From the NCBI RefSeq assembly GCF_000019965.1, contig NC_010571.1, forward strand, positions 5,217,001-5,281,000: a stretch of 64,000 bases of DNA, in the 5' to 3' direction. The notes beneath the pieces are model-generated. The model saw only the letters and a list, made by a program, of their open reading frames with translations. It searched no databases and was not told where the DNA came from. Source of the stretch: Opitutus terrae PB90-1. Its GTDB lineage: Bacteria; Verrucomicrobiota; Verrucomicrobiia; Opitutales; Opitutaceae. The position numbers and the translations under genes were made by a program. Of the stretch, positions 24,941 to 36,549 are shown in pieces (position 1 is the stretch's first letter; each line of letters starts with the position of its first letter).

Positions 24941-27481
24941 CTACGGCACGCGCACCGGCTTCAGATTCCAGATCTGCTCGGCGTATTCGCGAATCGTCCG
25001 GTCGCTCGAGAATTTGCCGACGCGCGCCGTATTCAGGATCGCCATCTTCGCCCAGTTCGCGCGGTCGCGGTACGCGCGGTCCACCTTCGCCTGGCAATCG
25101 CAGTAGGAACGGAAATCCGCCAGCACCATGAACGGATCCCCGCCGCCGAGCAGGCTGTGGTGCAGGATCGAGAACGCCCCGTGCTCGCCGGGCGTGAAAT
25201 AGTCGCTGCCCAGCCAGTCCACGATCGCGCGCAGTTCCTCGTCGCGCTGATAGACATCCCACGGCCGGTAACCCGCGGCGCGCAACTCCTCCACCTGCAC
25301 GACGGTCATGCCGAAGATGAAGATGTTTTCGTCGCCGACTTCCTCGTGGATTTCGACGTTGGCCCCATCCAGCGTGCCGATCGTCAGTGCGCCGTTGAGC
25401 GCCAGCTTCATGTTGCCGGTGCCCGACGCTTCCTTGCCCGCAGTCGAGATCTGCTCCGAGAGATCCGCGGCCGGGATGATTTTTTCCGCCAGCGACACGC
25501 GGTAGTTCGGCAGGAACGCGACCTTCAGCCGGTCGTTCACCCGCGGATCGCTGTTGATCTTCCCGCCGATCACGTTGATCGCGCGAATGATGTTCTTCGC
25601 GAGGTCGTAGCCCGGCGCCGCCTTCGCCGCGAACACGAAAACCCGCGGCACGAGGTCGAGCGACGGGTTCTGCAGGATGCGCCGGTAAAGCGCGAGGATG
25701 TGCAGCAGATTCAGGTGCTGCCGCTTGTATTCGTGCAGCCGCTTGATCTGCACGTCGAACAGCGCGTCGGGCGACACCTCCAACCCGCAGTCGCTGCGAA
25801 TGACCGCGGTGAGCTGAACCTTGTTGGCCCGCTTGATCGCCATGAACTCCTCCTGGAACGCGGCGTCGCCCGCGTGCGACTCGAGCCCGCGGAGCAGGTC
25901 GAGATCGCGCACCCACGCCTCGCTGCCCAGCGTCCGCGTGATCAGCGCGCTCAGCTGCGGATTGCACTGCGCGAGCCACCGGCGCGGGGTGATGCCGTTG
26001 GTCTTGTTCTGAAACCGGCCGGGGAAGAGTTCGTTGAACTCCGGGAAGAGCTGCTTCTTCAGCAGCTCCGTGTGCAGCGCCGCCACGCCGTTCACCGCAT
26101 GCGAACCGACGACGGACAGATGCGCCATCCGGATCATCTTGTTGCCGTTCTCCTCGACCAGCGAGCAGGTGCGCATTTTCTCGACGTTGCCCGGCCACTT
26201 CGCCTGCACCTTTTGCAGGAACCGGCTGTTCATTTCGTAGATGATCTGGAGATGCCGCGGCAGCACGCGCTCGAACAGCGACACGCTCCATTTCTCCAGC
26301 GCCTCGGGCAACAGCGTGTGGTTCGTATAACCGAAGGTGCGCTGCACGATTTCCCACGCCGCCTCCCATTCCATCTGGTGCTCGTCGAGCAGGATTCGCA
26401 TCGATTCGACCACCGCGATCGCCGGGTGCGTGTCGTTCAACTGCACCGCCACCTTCTCGGGAAAATTCGCCCAGGTGTTGACCGGATTGCGGAAATGCCG
26501 CCGCAGGATATCGCGCAGCGAACACGCTACGAAGAAATACTGCTGCACCAGCCGCAGCTCCTTGCCGTTCTCCGTCTTGTCATTCGGATACAGCACCTTC
26601 GAGATCGTCTCGCCCACGGCCTTCTCGCGCACCGCCTCCACGTAGCCGCCGGAGTTGAACGCCGCCAGGTCGAAGTCCTTCGACGCCTTCGAGGCCCACA
26701 GGCGCAGCAGGTTCACCGTCTTCGTGCCATAGCCCGCGATCGGGATGTCGTGCGGTACGCCCACGATCGTCTGCGTGTCCACCCAGCGCGGCCGCGAGTT
26801 GCCGCGGTCGTCGAACACGTTTTCCACGCGACCGTAGAGATGCACCTCCTGGGTGTAGTCGGCGCGAACCACTTCCCACGGATCGCCAAAGAGCAGCCAG
26901 CTGTCCGGATGCTCGATCTGATGGCCATTGACGAACTCCTGCTTGAACAGCCCGAATTCGTAATAGATGCCGTAGCCGAGCGCCGGATAATCGAGCGTCG
27001 ACAGCGAATCCAGAAAACACGCCGCGAGCCGGCCGAGGCCGCCGTTGCCCAGGCCCATGTCGATCTCCGCTTCGCGCACCGCGTCGAAATCGACGCCCAG
27101 CGATTTGAGCGCGCTGCGCGCGTCCTCGGTCAGCCCCGTCGCGAGCAGGTTGCTCTCGAACAGCCGCCCCATCAGATACTCAAGCGAGAAATAGTACACG
27201 CGGCGCACGTTCTCGATGTTGTGCACTGCCTGCGTCTCGATCATCCGCTCGTGGATGCGGTCGCGCGCCGCCAGCGCCGTCGCGATCCACCAGTCGCGCG
27301 GCGTCGCCGCCCCGGGATGCCGCGCCAGCGTCGAGGTCAGGTGCCGCAGGATCAGCGCGCGCAGATGCTGCACCGGCGGGGCGAGCGGCGCGAGGTTCTT
27401 GGTCAGGAACGGCGGAGCAGTGTGACCGCTTTCCGACGGCGACACGTCCGTCGCGGCGGGCTGGGGAGTGGTGGTGGGCAT
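24941..27481 (-). CDS. glgP: Glycogen phosphorylase
   Basis: An 846-residue PLP enzyme releasing glucose 1-phosphate from glycogen or maltodextrin. Signatures: [33 protein letters not shown], the [13 protein letters not shown] segment and [20 protein letters not shown], whose Lys carries PLP. Length is standard for the family. ATG 27481 gives a short disordered lead before the conserved core. It lies 49 bases downstream of mutL in the same direction, though function is unrelated. It marks glycogen storage in this organism. Confidence 0.97.
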   Translation of the reverse strand: MPTTTPQPAATDVSPSESGHTAPPFLTKNLAPLAPPVQHLRALILRHLTSTLARHPGAATPRDWWIATALAARDRIHERMIETQAVHNIENVRRVYYFSLEYLMGRLFESNLLATGLTEDARSALKSLGVDFDAVREAEIDMGLGNGGLGRLAACFLDSLSTLDYPALGYGIYYEFGLFKQEFVNGHQIEHPDSWLLFGDPWEVVRADYTQEVHLYGRVENVFDDRGNSRPRWVDTQTIVGVPHDIPIAGYGTKTVNLLRLWASKASKDFDLAAFNSGGYVEAVREKAVGETISKVLYPNDKTENGKELRLVQQYFFVACSLRDILRRHFRNPVNTWANFPEKVAVQLNDTHPAIAVVESMRILLDEHQMEWEAAWEIVQRTFGYTNHTLLPEALEKWSVSLFERVLPRHLQIIYEMNSRFLQKVQAKWPGNVEKMRTCSLVEENGNKMIRMAHLSVVGSHAVNGVAALHTELLKKQLFPEFNELFPGRFQNKTNGITPRRWLAQCNPQLSALITRTLGSEAWVRDLDLLRGLESHAGDAAFQEEFMAIKRANKVQLTAVIRSDCGLEVSPDALFDVQIKRLHEYKRQHLNLLHILALYRRILQNPSLDLVPRVFVFAAKAAPGYDLAKNIIRAINVIGGKINSDPRVNDRLKVAFLPNYRVSLAEKIIPAADLSEQISTAGKEASGTGNMKLALNGALTIGTLDGANVEIHEEVGDENIFIFGMTVVQVEELRAAGYRPWDVYQRDEELRAIVDWLGSDYFTPGEHGAFSILHHSLLGGGDPFMVLADFRSYCDCQAKVDRAYRDRANWAKMAILNTARVGKFSSDRTIREYAEQIWNLKPVRVP

Positions 27482-27530
27482 GGTGGATTGGACTCTCGAT
27501 GATTTTGCGGCGGCGCGCATGGTACGGGTA

Positions 27531-29417
<1,887 letters not shown>

Positions 29418-29485
29418 GCGACGGATGGACGAGATGCGTGGAGAGGGTTGATTCTGGTGCCGAGAGCTGGAGCCCGATGGCCCCC

Positions 29486-29520
29486 GCTCAACCCTCAACG
29501 CTCAACCCTCAACTTCTTCT
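29486..29520. repeat. CTCAACCCTC array at the argH 3' end
   Basis: GCTCAACCCTCAACGCTC and a second CAACCCTCAACTTCTTC follow in tandem. The array overlaps the last codons and the stop codon of argH (29495-29497), so the repeat encodes the terminal KLRVER residues. It is the same family as the arrays at 3667 and 19365. Confidence 0.75.
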
Positions 29521-30907
29521 CCCACCGTTTGAATTGTTTCGCGAGCGCTCCGGGGCCGGGCATGCCGGTGCCGCTGCGCTTCGCCAGCGCGCGGCCGAGA
29601 TCGAACACTTCCGCCCAGTCCTCCTCGAACGCCGGGTGAATCTTCTTCATCTCCTCGGTCGGAATCTGATTCAGCGCCGCGTTGTTCTTTTCCGCGAGCC
29701 GCACCACCGCGCCCACGGCGTGATGCGCTTCGCGGAACGGCACGCCTTTCGCCACCAGATAGTCGGCGAGGTCGGTCGCCAGCAACGCCGGATCCGACAC
29801 CGCCGCAGCGCAGCGTTCGACCTGGATCTTCATCCCCGTCACCGTGCCGGCGAGCACGTCGGCACAGAGCGCGGTTTGATCGAAGCTGTCGAACACCGGC
29901 GGTTTGTCCTCCTGCAGGTCGCGATTGTAGGTCAGCGGCAGCCCCTTCGTCAGCGTCAGCAGGGTGTGCAGGTTGCCCTGCAGTCGCGCCGACTTGCCGC
30001 GCAGCAGCTCGCACGCGTCGGGGTTCTTCTTCTGCGGCATCAACGACGAGCCCGTGCAGAACGCGTCGGGCAGCTCCGCGAACTTGAATTCCGCGCTGCT
30101 CCACAGGATCAGATCCTCCGCGATCCGCGAAACGTGCACGCCGAAGAGCGCGCATGCGGCGGCGAATTCGATGAACAGGTCGCGGTCCGCAACCGTGTCC
30201 ATCGAGTTCTGCGTGACCTGCGGCCGGCCTTTCGCGTCCAGGAATCCGAGCGCCCGCGCGGTGAACTCGCGATCGATCGGCAGCGTCGTACCCGCGATCG
30301 CACCCGCGCCCAGCGGGCACCAGTTCGCGTGCTCCGCTACGTCGCGAAACCGCGCGCCGTCGCGATCGAGCATTTCGATCCAGGCGAAAAGGTGATGGGC
30401 GAGAAAGACCGGCTGCGCCCGCTGCAGGTGCGTGTAACCGGGGATCAGCACCGTGCGGTTCGCGGTGGCGACCTCGAGCAGCGCCCGTTGCGCGCCAGCG
30501 ATCTTCTGGGCGAGCACACCGCACGCGTGCTTGAACCACAGCCGCATGTCCGTTGCCACCTGATCGTTCCGGCTGCGCGCCGTGTGCAGCTTGGCGGCCG
30601 CCGGCACGCGCCGGGTCAGCGCCTGCTCGATGTTCATGTGCACGTCTTCGAGCTTCACCTCCCACTTGAACTTCCCCGCCTTGATCTCCGCGAGAATCGC
30701 GTCCAGTCCGGCGTGGATCGCGTCGCGCTCCGCCGCGGTGATCAAGCCGACGTGCGCCAGCATCGCCGAATGCGCCTTGCTACCCGCGATGTCGAACGGC
30801 GCCAGCCGTCGGTCGAACGACACCGATTCGCTGAATTGGAGCATCAAATCAGCCGGCGCAGCCGTGAACCGGCCGCCCCAGGTCGCTTGCGAGGACGTCT
30901 TGGCCAT
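29495..30907 (-). CDS. argH: Argininosuccinate lyase
   Basis: A 470-residue fumarase/aspartase-superfamily enzyme that splits argininosuccinate into arginine and fumarate, the last step of arginine synthesis. Landmarks: [20 protein letters not shown] at the start, [29 protein letters not shown] and the mobile catalytic loop with [12 protein letters not shown]. Length is standard. ATG 30907 begins [14 protein letters not shown]. The 200-base divergent gap upstream would hold the promoter; I saw no clear regulator site in it. Confidence 0.97.
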   Translation of the reverse strand: MAKTSSQATWGGRFTAAPADLMLQFSESVSFDRRLAPFDIAGSKAHSAMLAHVGLITAAERDAIHAGLDAILAEIKAGKFKWEVKLEDVHMNIEQALTRRVPAAAKLHTARSRNDQVATDMRLWFKHACGVLAQKIAGAQRALLEVATANRTVLIPGYTHLQRAQPVFLAHHLFAWIEMLDRDGARFRDVAEHANWCPLGAGAIAGTTLPIDREFTARALGFLDAKGRPQVTQNSMDTVADRDLFIEFAAACALFGVHVSRIAEDLILWSSAEFKFAELPDAFCTGSSLMPQKKNPDACELLRGKSARLQGNLHTLLTLTKGLPLTYNRDLQEDKPPVFDSFDQTALCADVLAGTVTGMKIQVERCAAAVSDPALLATDLADYLVAKGVPFREAHHAVGAVVRLAEKNNAALNQIPTEEMKKIHPAFEEDWAEVFDLGRALAKRSGTGMPGPGALAKQFKRWEKKLRVER

Positions 30908-31107
30908 GAGCTGATCAGATGACCCCGCCCCGCGACCCCGCGCAACGCGAAAAAGGGACCGTGCCGCGACGAGGCGTCGCGGCTCCACGGGCGGCGACCG
31001 GGTCCCACGCGCCTCGCATGGAAGACGCAACGCTCTCGTCGTCCTTGGCCAGTCACTGACCACTCCCCACGCCTTGACCCCGCGGAGGCCCCGCCCAGAG
31101 TCCCGCC

Positions 31108-31572
31108 ATGTTTCGTCGCTGGTGTGCGGCCGTTGCCCTGCTTGGGCTTACCCTCGCGAGCCTGCCGGCCGAACCAGCGCCGCTCGCGCAGTACGACCAG
31201 GTGGAGATCGCGCCGACCAAGACGTCGATCTACATCGGCCGCGTGGCGATGACGCTGCCGCCGTTCGTCCGGCAAAATGGCACCTACACCTCGACCTACT
31301 CCGCCCACGTTTTTCCGTATTTCTTCCTGAACGAACAGGGCCGGCTTTCGATCGACGTGTCCGATAGCCAGCTGCGCGCACTCGAGCGAGGCGAGCGGAT
31401 CGAGTTTCACGGGCTCGCCCACAACACCCACGGCGAAGAACGCCGCGTCGAGGGCACGGCCACGCCAGCCGACGCCGACTCGGGCAAGATCAAGGTGCGT
31501 GTGTTCGTCTCCAAACGAATTCAGCTGATCTTCAACACCACCTACCGGTTCAGGCGCGCCTCAGAGTCGTAG
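31108..31572 (+). CDS. Small secreted protein of unknown function
   Basis: A 154-residue exported protein: signal peptide [23 protein letters not shown], then a compact beta-rich domain ([22 protein letters not shown], a run of Tyr/Thr/Ser residues, [19 protein letters not shown]) that ends with strands reading [22 protein letters not shown]. No catalytic motif is visible and I do not recognise the family. It is divergent from argH. Confidence 0.65.
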   Translation: MFRRWCAAVALLGLTLASLPAEPAPLAQYDQVEIAPTKTSIYIGRVAMTLPPFVRQNGTYTSTYSAHVFPYFFLNEQGRLSIDVSDSQLRALERGERIEFHGLAHNTHGEERRVEGTATPADADSGKIKVRVFVSKRIQLIFNTTYRFRRASES

Positions 31573-31673
31573 GGCCGCTGTTCACCGGCGGCCGGGCAAC
31601 ACCCCTTGCGCCAGCACTTCGTTCTCGGCGGGCGGCGAGCGCCGGCCTTGGCAGCGCGATCCCTGTCCGTCGC

Positions 31674-32087
31674 TCACTCTCCCGCCCAGTGAAACGTGAT
31701 CGGCGCGTCGATCGACGGATGCAGACTGTGATGCACCGGGCAGCCCAGCGCCGTGTTCTTGAGCAGCTTTTCCACGTCCGGCGTTTTCGCGATCGGCAGC
31801 CACAACTCGGTCGCCAGCCGCGCCACGCGGCGCGGGCCGTCCGCCGACATTTCCTTGGTCACGGCGAACTTCAGTCCCTGCAGCTCGATCCCGTGCCGAC
31901 GCGCCACAATCGCCATCGTGGTGGCGATGCACGTCGCAAACGAGGTCGCCAGCAGATCAGTCGGTGAAAACTCCTCGCCCCGACCCTGGTTGTCCTTTGG
32001 AGCGTCCGTGTTGAGTGACTGGCCCGAGGGGCCGTGGATCGCGACGCAACGGAGGTCGCCTTGGTATTCACCGGTGATCTTGACCAT
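31674..32087 (-). CDS. OsmC-family peroxiredoxin-like protein
   Basis: A 137-residue OsmC-fold protein. The two redox cysteines are present: SFATCIATTM in the long central helix and NTALGCPVHHSLHP near the end. GEEFSPTDLLATSFATC is the family's typical run. These enzymes reduce organic hydroperoxides with thiols. It belongs to the YhfA/OsmC-like branch rather than the Ohr branch found at 35036. Start ATG 32087 gives MVKITGEYQG. Confidence 0.9.
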   Translation of the reverse strand: MVKITGEYQGDLRCVAIHGPSGQSLNTDAPKDNQGRGEEFSPTDLLATSFATCIATTMAIVARRHGIELQGLKFAVTKEMSADGPRRVARLATELWLPIAKTPDVEKLLKNTALGCPVHHSLHPSIDAPITFHWAGE

Positions 32088-32410
32088 GCGCCAACGCTGC
32101 CACGTCGCGAGGCCCGCTGGCAATCCAGCTCCGCTGCGATTCGCACCGTCTCGTCGCCACCGTCCGTCAGCCCGGCTCCGCCATAATGTAACCTATAACG
32201 AGTTTCCCAAAGAAGTGACCAAGGGAGGCCTCAATGGTAGGGCGCGCCTACTGGGCATCGGCGGGCCCAGCGGTCACGCCCTTCCCAACGCGGCGTATTT
32301 TTGTTGGTCTGGCCAATAACAGATTACGTCGTCGCGAACCTGCCGCTGCGTTCGAAAGCAGCACAGGGTCGATCGCGCGCCCGAAGGCTCGTTGGCCTGG
32401 GTGAGCTGGG
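32088..32410. other. Intergenic region without a supported gene
   Basis: A 323-base gap upstream of the OsmC gene. It holds a relatively AT-rich stretch (about 32180-32215), a half copy of the GTAGGGC repeat near 32234 and a hairpin around CGGGCCCAGC. No frame shows family features. The promoter of the OsmC gene probably lies here. Confidence 0.5.
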
Positions 32411-32731
32411 CTACAGCGCCGAGGTCGCCCACGACGGAACCGGGATCTCCCGGTCGCGGCCGTAGTCGTTCAACAGATTCTCCAGCCAGGGCCGGTTGCA
32501 GGTGAACTGGCCGAGTCGGACCAACGTCTCACCGCCGTTCTGTCGCACCTCGTAGCGATCGATCCGGATTTTGATCGGCTCCGCTTCGCCGATGAGCGTG
32601 CAAACCACCTCGCCGGACTTGTTTTTCGAGTCGAGCTGCAGGGACTGGATCTCGCCGTAGCGCGCCATCCGCTGATTGAGGAACGTGCGGGCGGCCCGGC
32701 TGGTGATGGCATCTTTGGCGGCGGAAAACAC
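32411..32731 (-). CDS. Small conserved-looking protein of unknown function
   Basis: A 106-residue protein from GTG 32731. The N-terminal 25 residues form a helix (VFSAAKDAITSRAARTFLNQRM), then a beta-rich body (GEIQSLQLDSKNKSGEVVCTLIGE, IKIRIDRYEVRQNGGETLVRL) and LENLLNDYGRDREIPVPSW. Its codon positions are biased as in real genes and the fold looks like a small lipid- or ligand-binding sandwich, but I cannot name it. It is divergent from the UbiB gene by 111 bases. Confidence 0.6.
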   Translation of the reverse strand: MFSAAKDAITSRAARTFLNQRMARYGEIQSLQLDSKNKSGEVVCTLIGEAEPIKIRIDRYEVRQNGGETLVRLGQFTCNRPWLENLLNDYGRDREIPVPSWATSAL

Positions 32732-32842
32732 GGCAGCCGTAGATGGGCCGCCCGGGCGATTGTTCCGCCCGCCGCGCGAGCCCGAACTCGTCGGCCAAAC
32801 AGGTGTCCGTCTGTCGCTTGCCGATCGCCGTGGCGACGCCCC

Positions 32843-34513
32843 ATGAAACTCTCCCCCAACCATCTCAAGCGTTACAAAGAGATCGCCCGCCTGCTCTGGA
32901 AATACGGCCGCTCGGATCTGGTGCAACAGATCGCCGCCGCCAATGACTTCGATCCGGCCGAGAGCGGTCAGGTTGACGCGGGCGGCACCCCCGAACAGCT
33001 CGCCGCCGATCTCGAGGCGATGGGACCGACCTACGTGAAGCTTGGCCAGGTGCTCGCCGGCCGGCCCGACTTGCTGCCGGAGGCCTATGTCGCCGCGCTG
33101 GCGCGGCTGCAGGACAGTGTGAAACCGTTTCCCTACGCCGAGGTGGAGCAGATCGTGATGAGCGAGCTCGGCGTGCGGATCTCGAAGGCGTTTTCCCGCT
33201 TCGACACCGAGCCGATGGCCGCAGCTTCGCTCGGCCAGGTGCATTTCGCCCAGCTGCGGGACGGCCGGCCGGTCGTGGTGAAGGTGCAGCGGCCGAACAT
33301 CCGCGCGCAGATCGCGGACGACTTCGAAGTGCTCGGCGAAATCGCGACGTTCCTCGACGAGCACACGGCGATGGGCAAGCGCTTCCGGTTTTCGGCCGTG
33401 CTCGAGGAGTTCCGGCAGACGATTCAGGACGAGCTCAATTACCAGCGCGAGGTCCAGAACCTGATCAAGCTGGGCGAAAACCTGCGCGAATACCCACGCA
33501 TCATCGTGCCGCAGCCGGTCGTCGACTACAGCACCAGCAGCGTGCTCACGATGGATTACGTGAACGGCCGCAAGGTCACCACGCTCAGCCCGCTCGCGCG
33601 GCTCGATCTCGAGGCCGCGCCGCTGATCGAGGAGCTCTTTCGCTCCTATCTCAAGCAGGTGTTGGTCGACGGTATCTTCCACGCCGATCCGCATCCCGGC
33701 AACGTGTTCATCACTGACGACGGCCAGATCGCGCTGCTCGATCTCGGCATGGTGGGTCACGTCACGCCCGGCATGCAGGACAACCTGCTGAAAATTCTGC
33801 TCGCGTTGAGCGAGGGCAAGGGCGAGGAGGCAGCGGAAATCGTCATCCGCATCAGCGAACGCGTCGAGGGTTTCGATCCGTCGCAGTTCCGCCGGCAGAT
33901 CAGCCAGCTCGTCGCGACGCGCCGCGACCGCGGGCTCGATCAGATGAAGGTCGGCCGCTCGCTGCTCGACGTGAGCCAGCACGCCCGCGACAGCGGCTTG
34001 ATCGTGCCGAGCGAGCTCACCCTGCTGGGCAAAACGCTGCTCCAGTTGGACGAAGTGGGCCGGATTTTGGATCCGGAGTTCGACCCCAACGCGTCCATCC
34101 AGCGCAACGTCAGCGAGCTGATGTCGCGGCGGATGAAACGCGATCTGTCGCAGGGGAATCTCTTCAGCTCGTTGCTCGAGATGAAGGATTTTCTCGGCAG
34201 CCTGCCGGGACGGTTGAACCGGATCATGGATGCGATCACGGACTCGCAACTCCAGGTGAAGGTGAAGGCCGTCGACGCCGACGTGGTGCTCGAAGGAATG
34301 CAGAAGATCGCCAACCGCATTACCGCCGGCGTCGTGCTCGCCGCGCTGATCGTAGGCGCGTCGCTGCTGATGCAGGTCGACACGCGCTTCCGGATCCTCG
34401 GCTATCCGGGGCTGGCGATCGTGCTTTTTTTGGCGGCCGCGGCCGGCGCGTTCTATCTCGTCGGCAGCATTTTTTTGCAGGACTACCGCAGCCGGAAACG
34501 GCTGCGGAAGTGA
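32843..34513 (+). CDS. ubiB: ABC1/UbiB-family protein kinase-like protein
   Basis: A 556-residue atypical kinase of the ABC1/AarF/UbiB family. The KxGQ motif reads YVKLGQVLAGRPDLLP, the Ala-rich nucleotide loop AAASLGQVHFA, the catalytic lysine VVVKVQRPN, and the HADPHPGNVF and ALLDLGMVGH segments supply metal and catalytic residues. Two C-terminal TM helices (ITAGVVLAALIVGASLLM and LAIVLFLAAAAGAFYLVGSIFL) anchor it. Members support ubiquinone/menaquinone metabolism as ATPases; the exact target here is unknown. Confidence 0.92.
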   Translation: MKLSPNHLKRYKEIARLLWKYGRSDLVQQIAAANDFDPAESGQVDAGGTPEQLAADLEAMGPTYVKLGQVLAGRPDLLPEAYVAALARLQDSVKPFPYAEVEQIVMSELGVRISKAFSRFDTEPMAAASLGQVHFAQLRDGRPVVVKVQRPNIRAQIADDFEVLGEIATFLDEHTAMGKRFRFSAVLEEFRQTIQDELNYQREVQNLIKLGENLREYPRIIVPQPVVDYSTSSVLTMDYVNGRKVTTLSPLARLDLEAAPLIEELFRSYLKQVLVDGIFHADPHPGNVFITDDGQIALLDLGMVGHVTPGMQDNLLKILLALSEGKGEEAAEIVIRISERVEGFDPSQFRRQISQLVATRRDRGLDQMKVGRSLLDVSQHARDSGLIVPSELTLLGKTLLQLDEVGRILDPEFDPNASIQRNVSELMSRRMKRDLSQGNLFSSLLEMKDFLGSLPGRLNRIMDAITDSQLQVKVKAVDADVVLEGMQKIANRITAGVVLAALIVGASLLMQVDTRFRILGYPGLAIVLFLAAAAGAFYLVGSIFLQDYRSRKRLRK

Positions 34514-34579
34514 CGCACGGGAGCGTTCTCCAGCAAACAGCCGCCGCCTTCGCGCGCGTGCGAGCTTCGGCGCCCTGCC

Positions 34580-35029
34580 TCAGCTGCTCACTGCCGCCAC
34601 CGCGCCAACGCCACCCACCTCGCCGAGTGCTGCGTTCGAGTAAACCCGCTTGAGCCGGCGACCGACATCGGGCGAGAGCGTTTCGATGAGGGCGTTGTAA
34701 AGTGCCGGCGCGGCGGCCAGGTCCCAGCTGGCCATCGGATGTTCCCCCCAAAAGGCTTGGAGCTTCGCGGTAATCAGCTGCGCTTGCCGCCGGAAGTCCT
34801 CGCGCCGGCCGCCGTGCCCCACGCCCGCGCCGTTGCGTTCGGCGGTGGCACCAGGCACGGGGAAGCGCGTTGGCCCGCGGCGGGCCCGCGTTGGGAGCGG
34901 GACATCCTGCGGACCGAGATCGATGGACTCGACCAATTGCACGCGCGGCGGAAACGGCGCCAGCGTGTTGCCTTCGGTGTAGATCCGCAGCTGTCCGTGA
35001 TCCACGGCCACAATAAAGTGCTCACTCAT
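34580..35029 (-). CDS. Host-attachment / baeRF-like protein
   Basis: A 149-residue cytoplasmic protein opening MSEHFIVAVDHGQLRIYTE, the typical start of the 'protein required for attachment to host cells' (bacterial eRF1-like) family. A variable Arg/Pro-rich middle is followed by DFRRQAQLITAKLQAFWGEH, then WDLAAAPALYNALIETLSPDVGRRLKRVYSNAAL, the family's C-terminal pattern. Biochemical role is unclear. It sits six bases after the Ohr gene on the same strand, so the two form an operon, perhaps stress-linked. Confidence 0.65.
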   Translation of the reverse strand: MSEHFIVAVDHGQLRIYTEGNTLAPFPPRVQLVESIDLGPQDVPLPTRARRGPTRFPVPGATAERNGAGVGHGGRREDFRRQAQLITAKLQAFWGEHPMASWDLAAAPALYNALIETLSPDVGRRLKRVYSNAALGEVGGVGAVAAVSS

Positions 35030-35035
35030 GAGAGG

Positions 35036-35437
35036 TCAGTCGAAGGCCAGGCTTACGTTGATGTTGCCGCGGGTTGCCTTCGAATAGGGACAGGTTTGGT
35101 GCGCAAGGTTCAGCACATGACGCGCGTCGGATTCGCTGATCCCCGGCATCGCCGCCCTCAGCTCGACGTTCAGGTTGTAGCCGCCGCGCCGATCTTCCTC
35201 GAGATGAGCGCGCGCGAGCACCGTGAAACCCTCCGTGGGCAGATGCGCCGTCTCGGCCGCATTCTTCAGGGCGCCGAGAAAACAGGACCCATACGCGCCG
35301 GCGAACAGGTGCTCGGGGGTCACGCTCTCCGGTTTTTCGTCGGTTGACAGCTGCACCGCGAAACTGCCTTCGGGCGCTTCGACCGACCCGTCCCGACCTC
35401 CCTGCGCGATCATCTCGGCGATGTGGATCGTCTTCAT
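35036..35437 (-). CDS. ohr: Organic hydroperoxide resistance protein, Ohr-type
   Basis: A 133-residue OsmC-superfamily peroxidase. The catalytic cysteines sit in AGAYGSCFLGALKNAA and LAHQTCPYSKATRGNINV, the second being the Ohr-specific tail. Ohr reduces organic and fatty-acid hydroperoxides using lipoylated proteins. ATG 35437 gives MKTIHIAEMIAQGG. No OhrR gene is adjacent. The gene downstream is the host-attachment-like protein. Confidence 0.9.
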   Translation of the reverse strand: MKTIHIAEMIAQGGRDGSVEAPEGSFAVQLSTDEKPESVTPEHLFAGAYGSCFLGALKNAAETAHLPTEGFTVLARAHLEEDRRGGYNLNVELRAAMPGISESDARHVLNLAHQTCPYSKATRGNINVSLAFD

Positions 35438-35610
35438 CCCTGCGAATGTAGCGCGCCTGGCGGCGGTTGAAAATCGGGCCGGTTCTCCGAATTCGCGTGG
35501 GTAAATTCCCGAACACTTCTCGCCCGTGCCGCCACCTCGCGCCGCTGCCCAGTTTTTTTGCCCCGTCCGAAACTCCGGCCCACCCCGACTCTGAGCCGCG
35601 ACCAATTCCG

Positions 35611-35626
35611 TGTTACAGGTGTAACA
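35611..35626. promoter_or_regulatory. Palindromic operator-like site TGTTACAGGTGTAACA
   Basis: A perfect 7-bp inverted repeat around GG in the 340-base gap between ohr and udgX; no other gene is seen in that gap. Its core TACAnnTGTA equals the operator consensus of the BlaI/MecI/CopY repressor family. It is 174 bases upstream of the ohr start and past the end of udgX, so ohr is the likely target if any. Confidence 0.45.
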
Positions 35627-35777
35627 TCATTTTGGCCATCGCCGGCACCCGACCAAACGCCACCGCGCGCCCGAAACCTCTGGAGCACCGCGGATGACGC
35701 GCGGATATGGCAGCGCGGAAAGACACCGGGGGGGTCTGAAGATGTCGCGAAGAGCACAACGACGCGCACTCCGTGAC

Positions 35778-36386
35778 TCAGCGCGAGCGCTTCAAAAACC
35801 GCACCGCTGCTTTCAGGTCACTCACCAGTCCGGCATACGCCGCGTCACGATCGGGCGGAGGCGTGCGCAGGACGGCGGACGGATGGATGGTCGCGAGAAA
35901 CCCTTTCGCGCACGGCGCGGCGAGCACCTGGCCGTGTTGCTGCGTCACGCGAAACTGTCGGCCCATCAGGGTCTGCGCCGCCGTGGCACCGAGCGCGACG
36001 ATGAGGTCGGGCTGCACGAGCTCGAGTTCAGCCTCGAGCCACGGGCGGCACGCGTTGATCTCCGCCGCGTTGGGCTTCTTGTGCAACCGCCGCTTGCCGG
36101 CCCGCACCCACTTGAAATGCTTCACCGCATTCGTGACGAAGACCTCGTCCCGGTCGATCCCCGCTTCCTCCAGCGCCCGATTGAGCAACTGCCCTGCCGG
36201 TCCGACAAACGGCCGTCCCGCGATGTCCTCCTGGTCGCCCGGCTGCTCGCCGACCATCAGCATCCGCGCACCGACGCGGCCTTCGCCAAACACGGTTTGC
36301 GTGCCGGTTTTGTAGAGCGGACAGCGCGTGCAGTCCCGCGCCTGCGCGCGAACTTTCTCCAGCGTGCGACCCGTCGCCGTACTCAT
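35778..36386 (-). CDS. udgX: UdgX-type uracil-DNA glycosylase
   Basis: A 202-residue family-4-like uracil-DNA glycosylase. Cys19, Cys22, Cys113 and Cys159 are placed to bind the 4Fe-4S cluster. Motif I reads GEQPGDQEDIAGRPFVGPAG. After VTNAVKHFKWVRAG comes KRRLHKKP with His102; the KRRIH-type loop is the hallmark of UdgX, in which that His forms a covalent bond with the sugar after uracil removal. ATG 36386 gives MSTATGRTLEKV. It is the last gene of a minus-strand block after dnaE2, imuB, imuA and lexA, suggesting a damage-response role. Confidence 0.9.
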   Translation of the reverse strand: MSTATGRTLEKVRAQARDCTRCPLYKTGTQTVFGEGRVGARMLMVGEQPGDQEDIAGRPFVGPAGQLLNRALEEAGIDRDEVFVTNAVKHFKWVRAGKRRLHKKPNAAEINACRPWLEAELELVQPDLIVALGATAAQTLMGRQFRVTQQHGQVLAAPCAKGFLATIHPSAVLRTPPPDRDAAYAGLVSDLKAAVRFLKRSR

Positions 36387-36423
36387 CGGGAGCACTGACC
36401 CGCGTTCTCACAGCGGGTTACCT

Positions 36424-36494
36424 CCCGTTTCCGTCTCGTTCTCTTTCTCGTTCTCCCCGCGAACTCCGATCAAGAGAACGAGACGGAGAACGGG
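36424..36494. repeat. TTCTCGTTCTC inverted repeat between dnaE2 and udgX
   Basis: CCCGTTTCCGTCTCGTTCTC (36424-36443) is almost exactly the reverse complement of the purine arm at 36474-36494. With the extra pyrimidine run between, it can fold into a long hairpin just past dnaE2, before the udgX start. Same family as 16888 and 39909. Confidence 0.82.
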
Positions 36495-36549
36495 AAAGAT
36501 ACTCCAGCGAGGATCGACAAAGTGCCCGCTCGAGGTGCGGGCGGCGCCT

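Noticed and set aside
25157-27502. 781-codon plus-strand frame opposite glgP.
   Set aside because: Mirror frame of a certain gene; translation is His/Arg/Val-rich and shows no domain.
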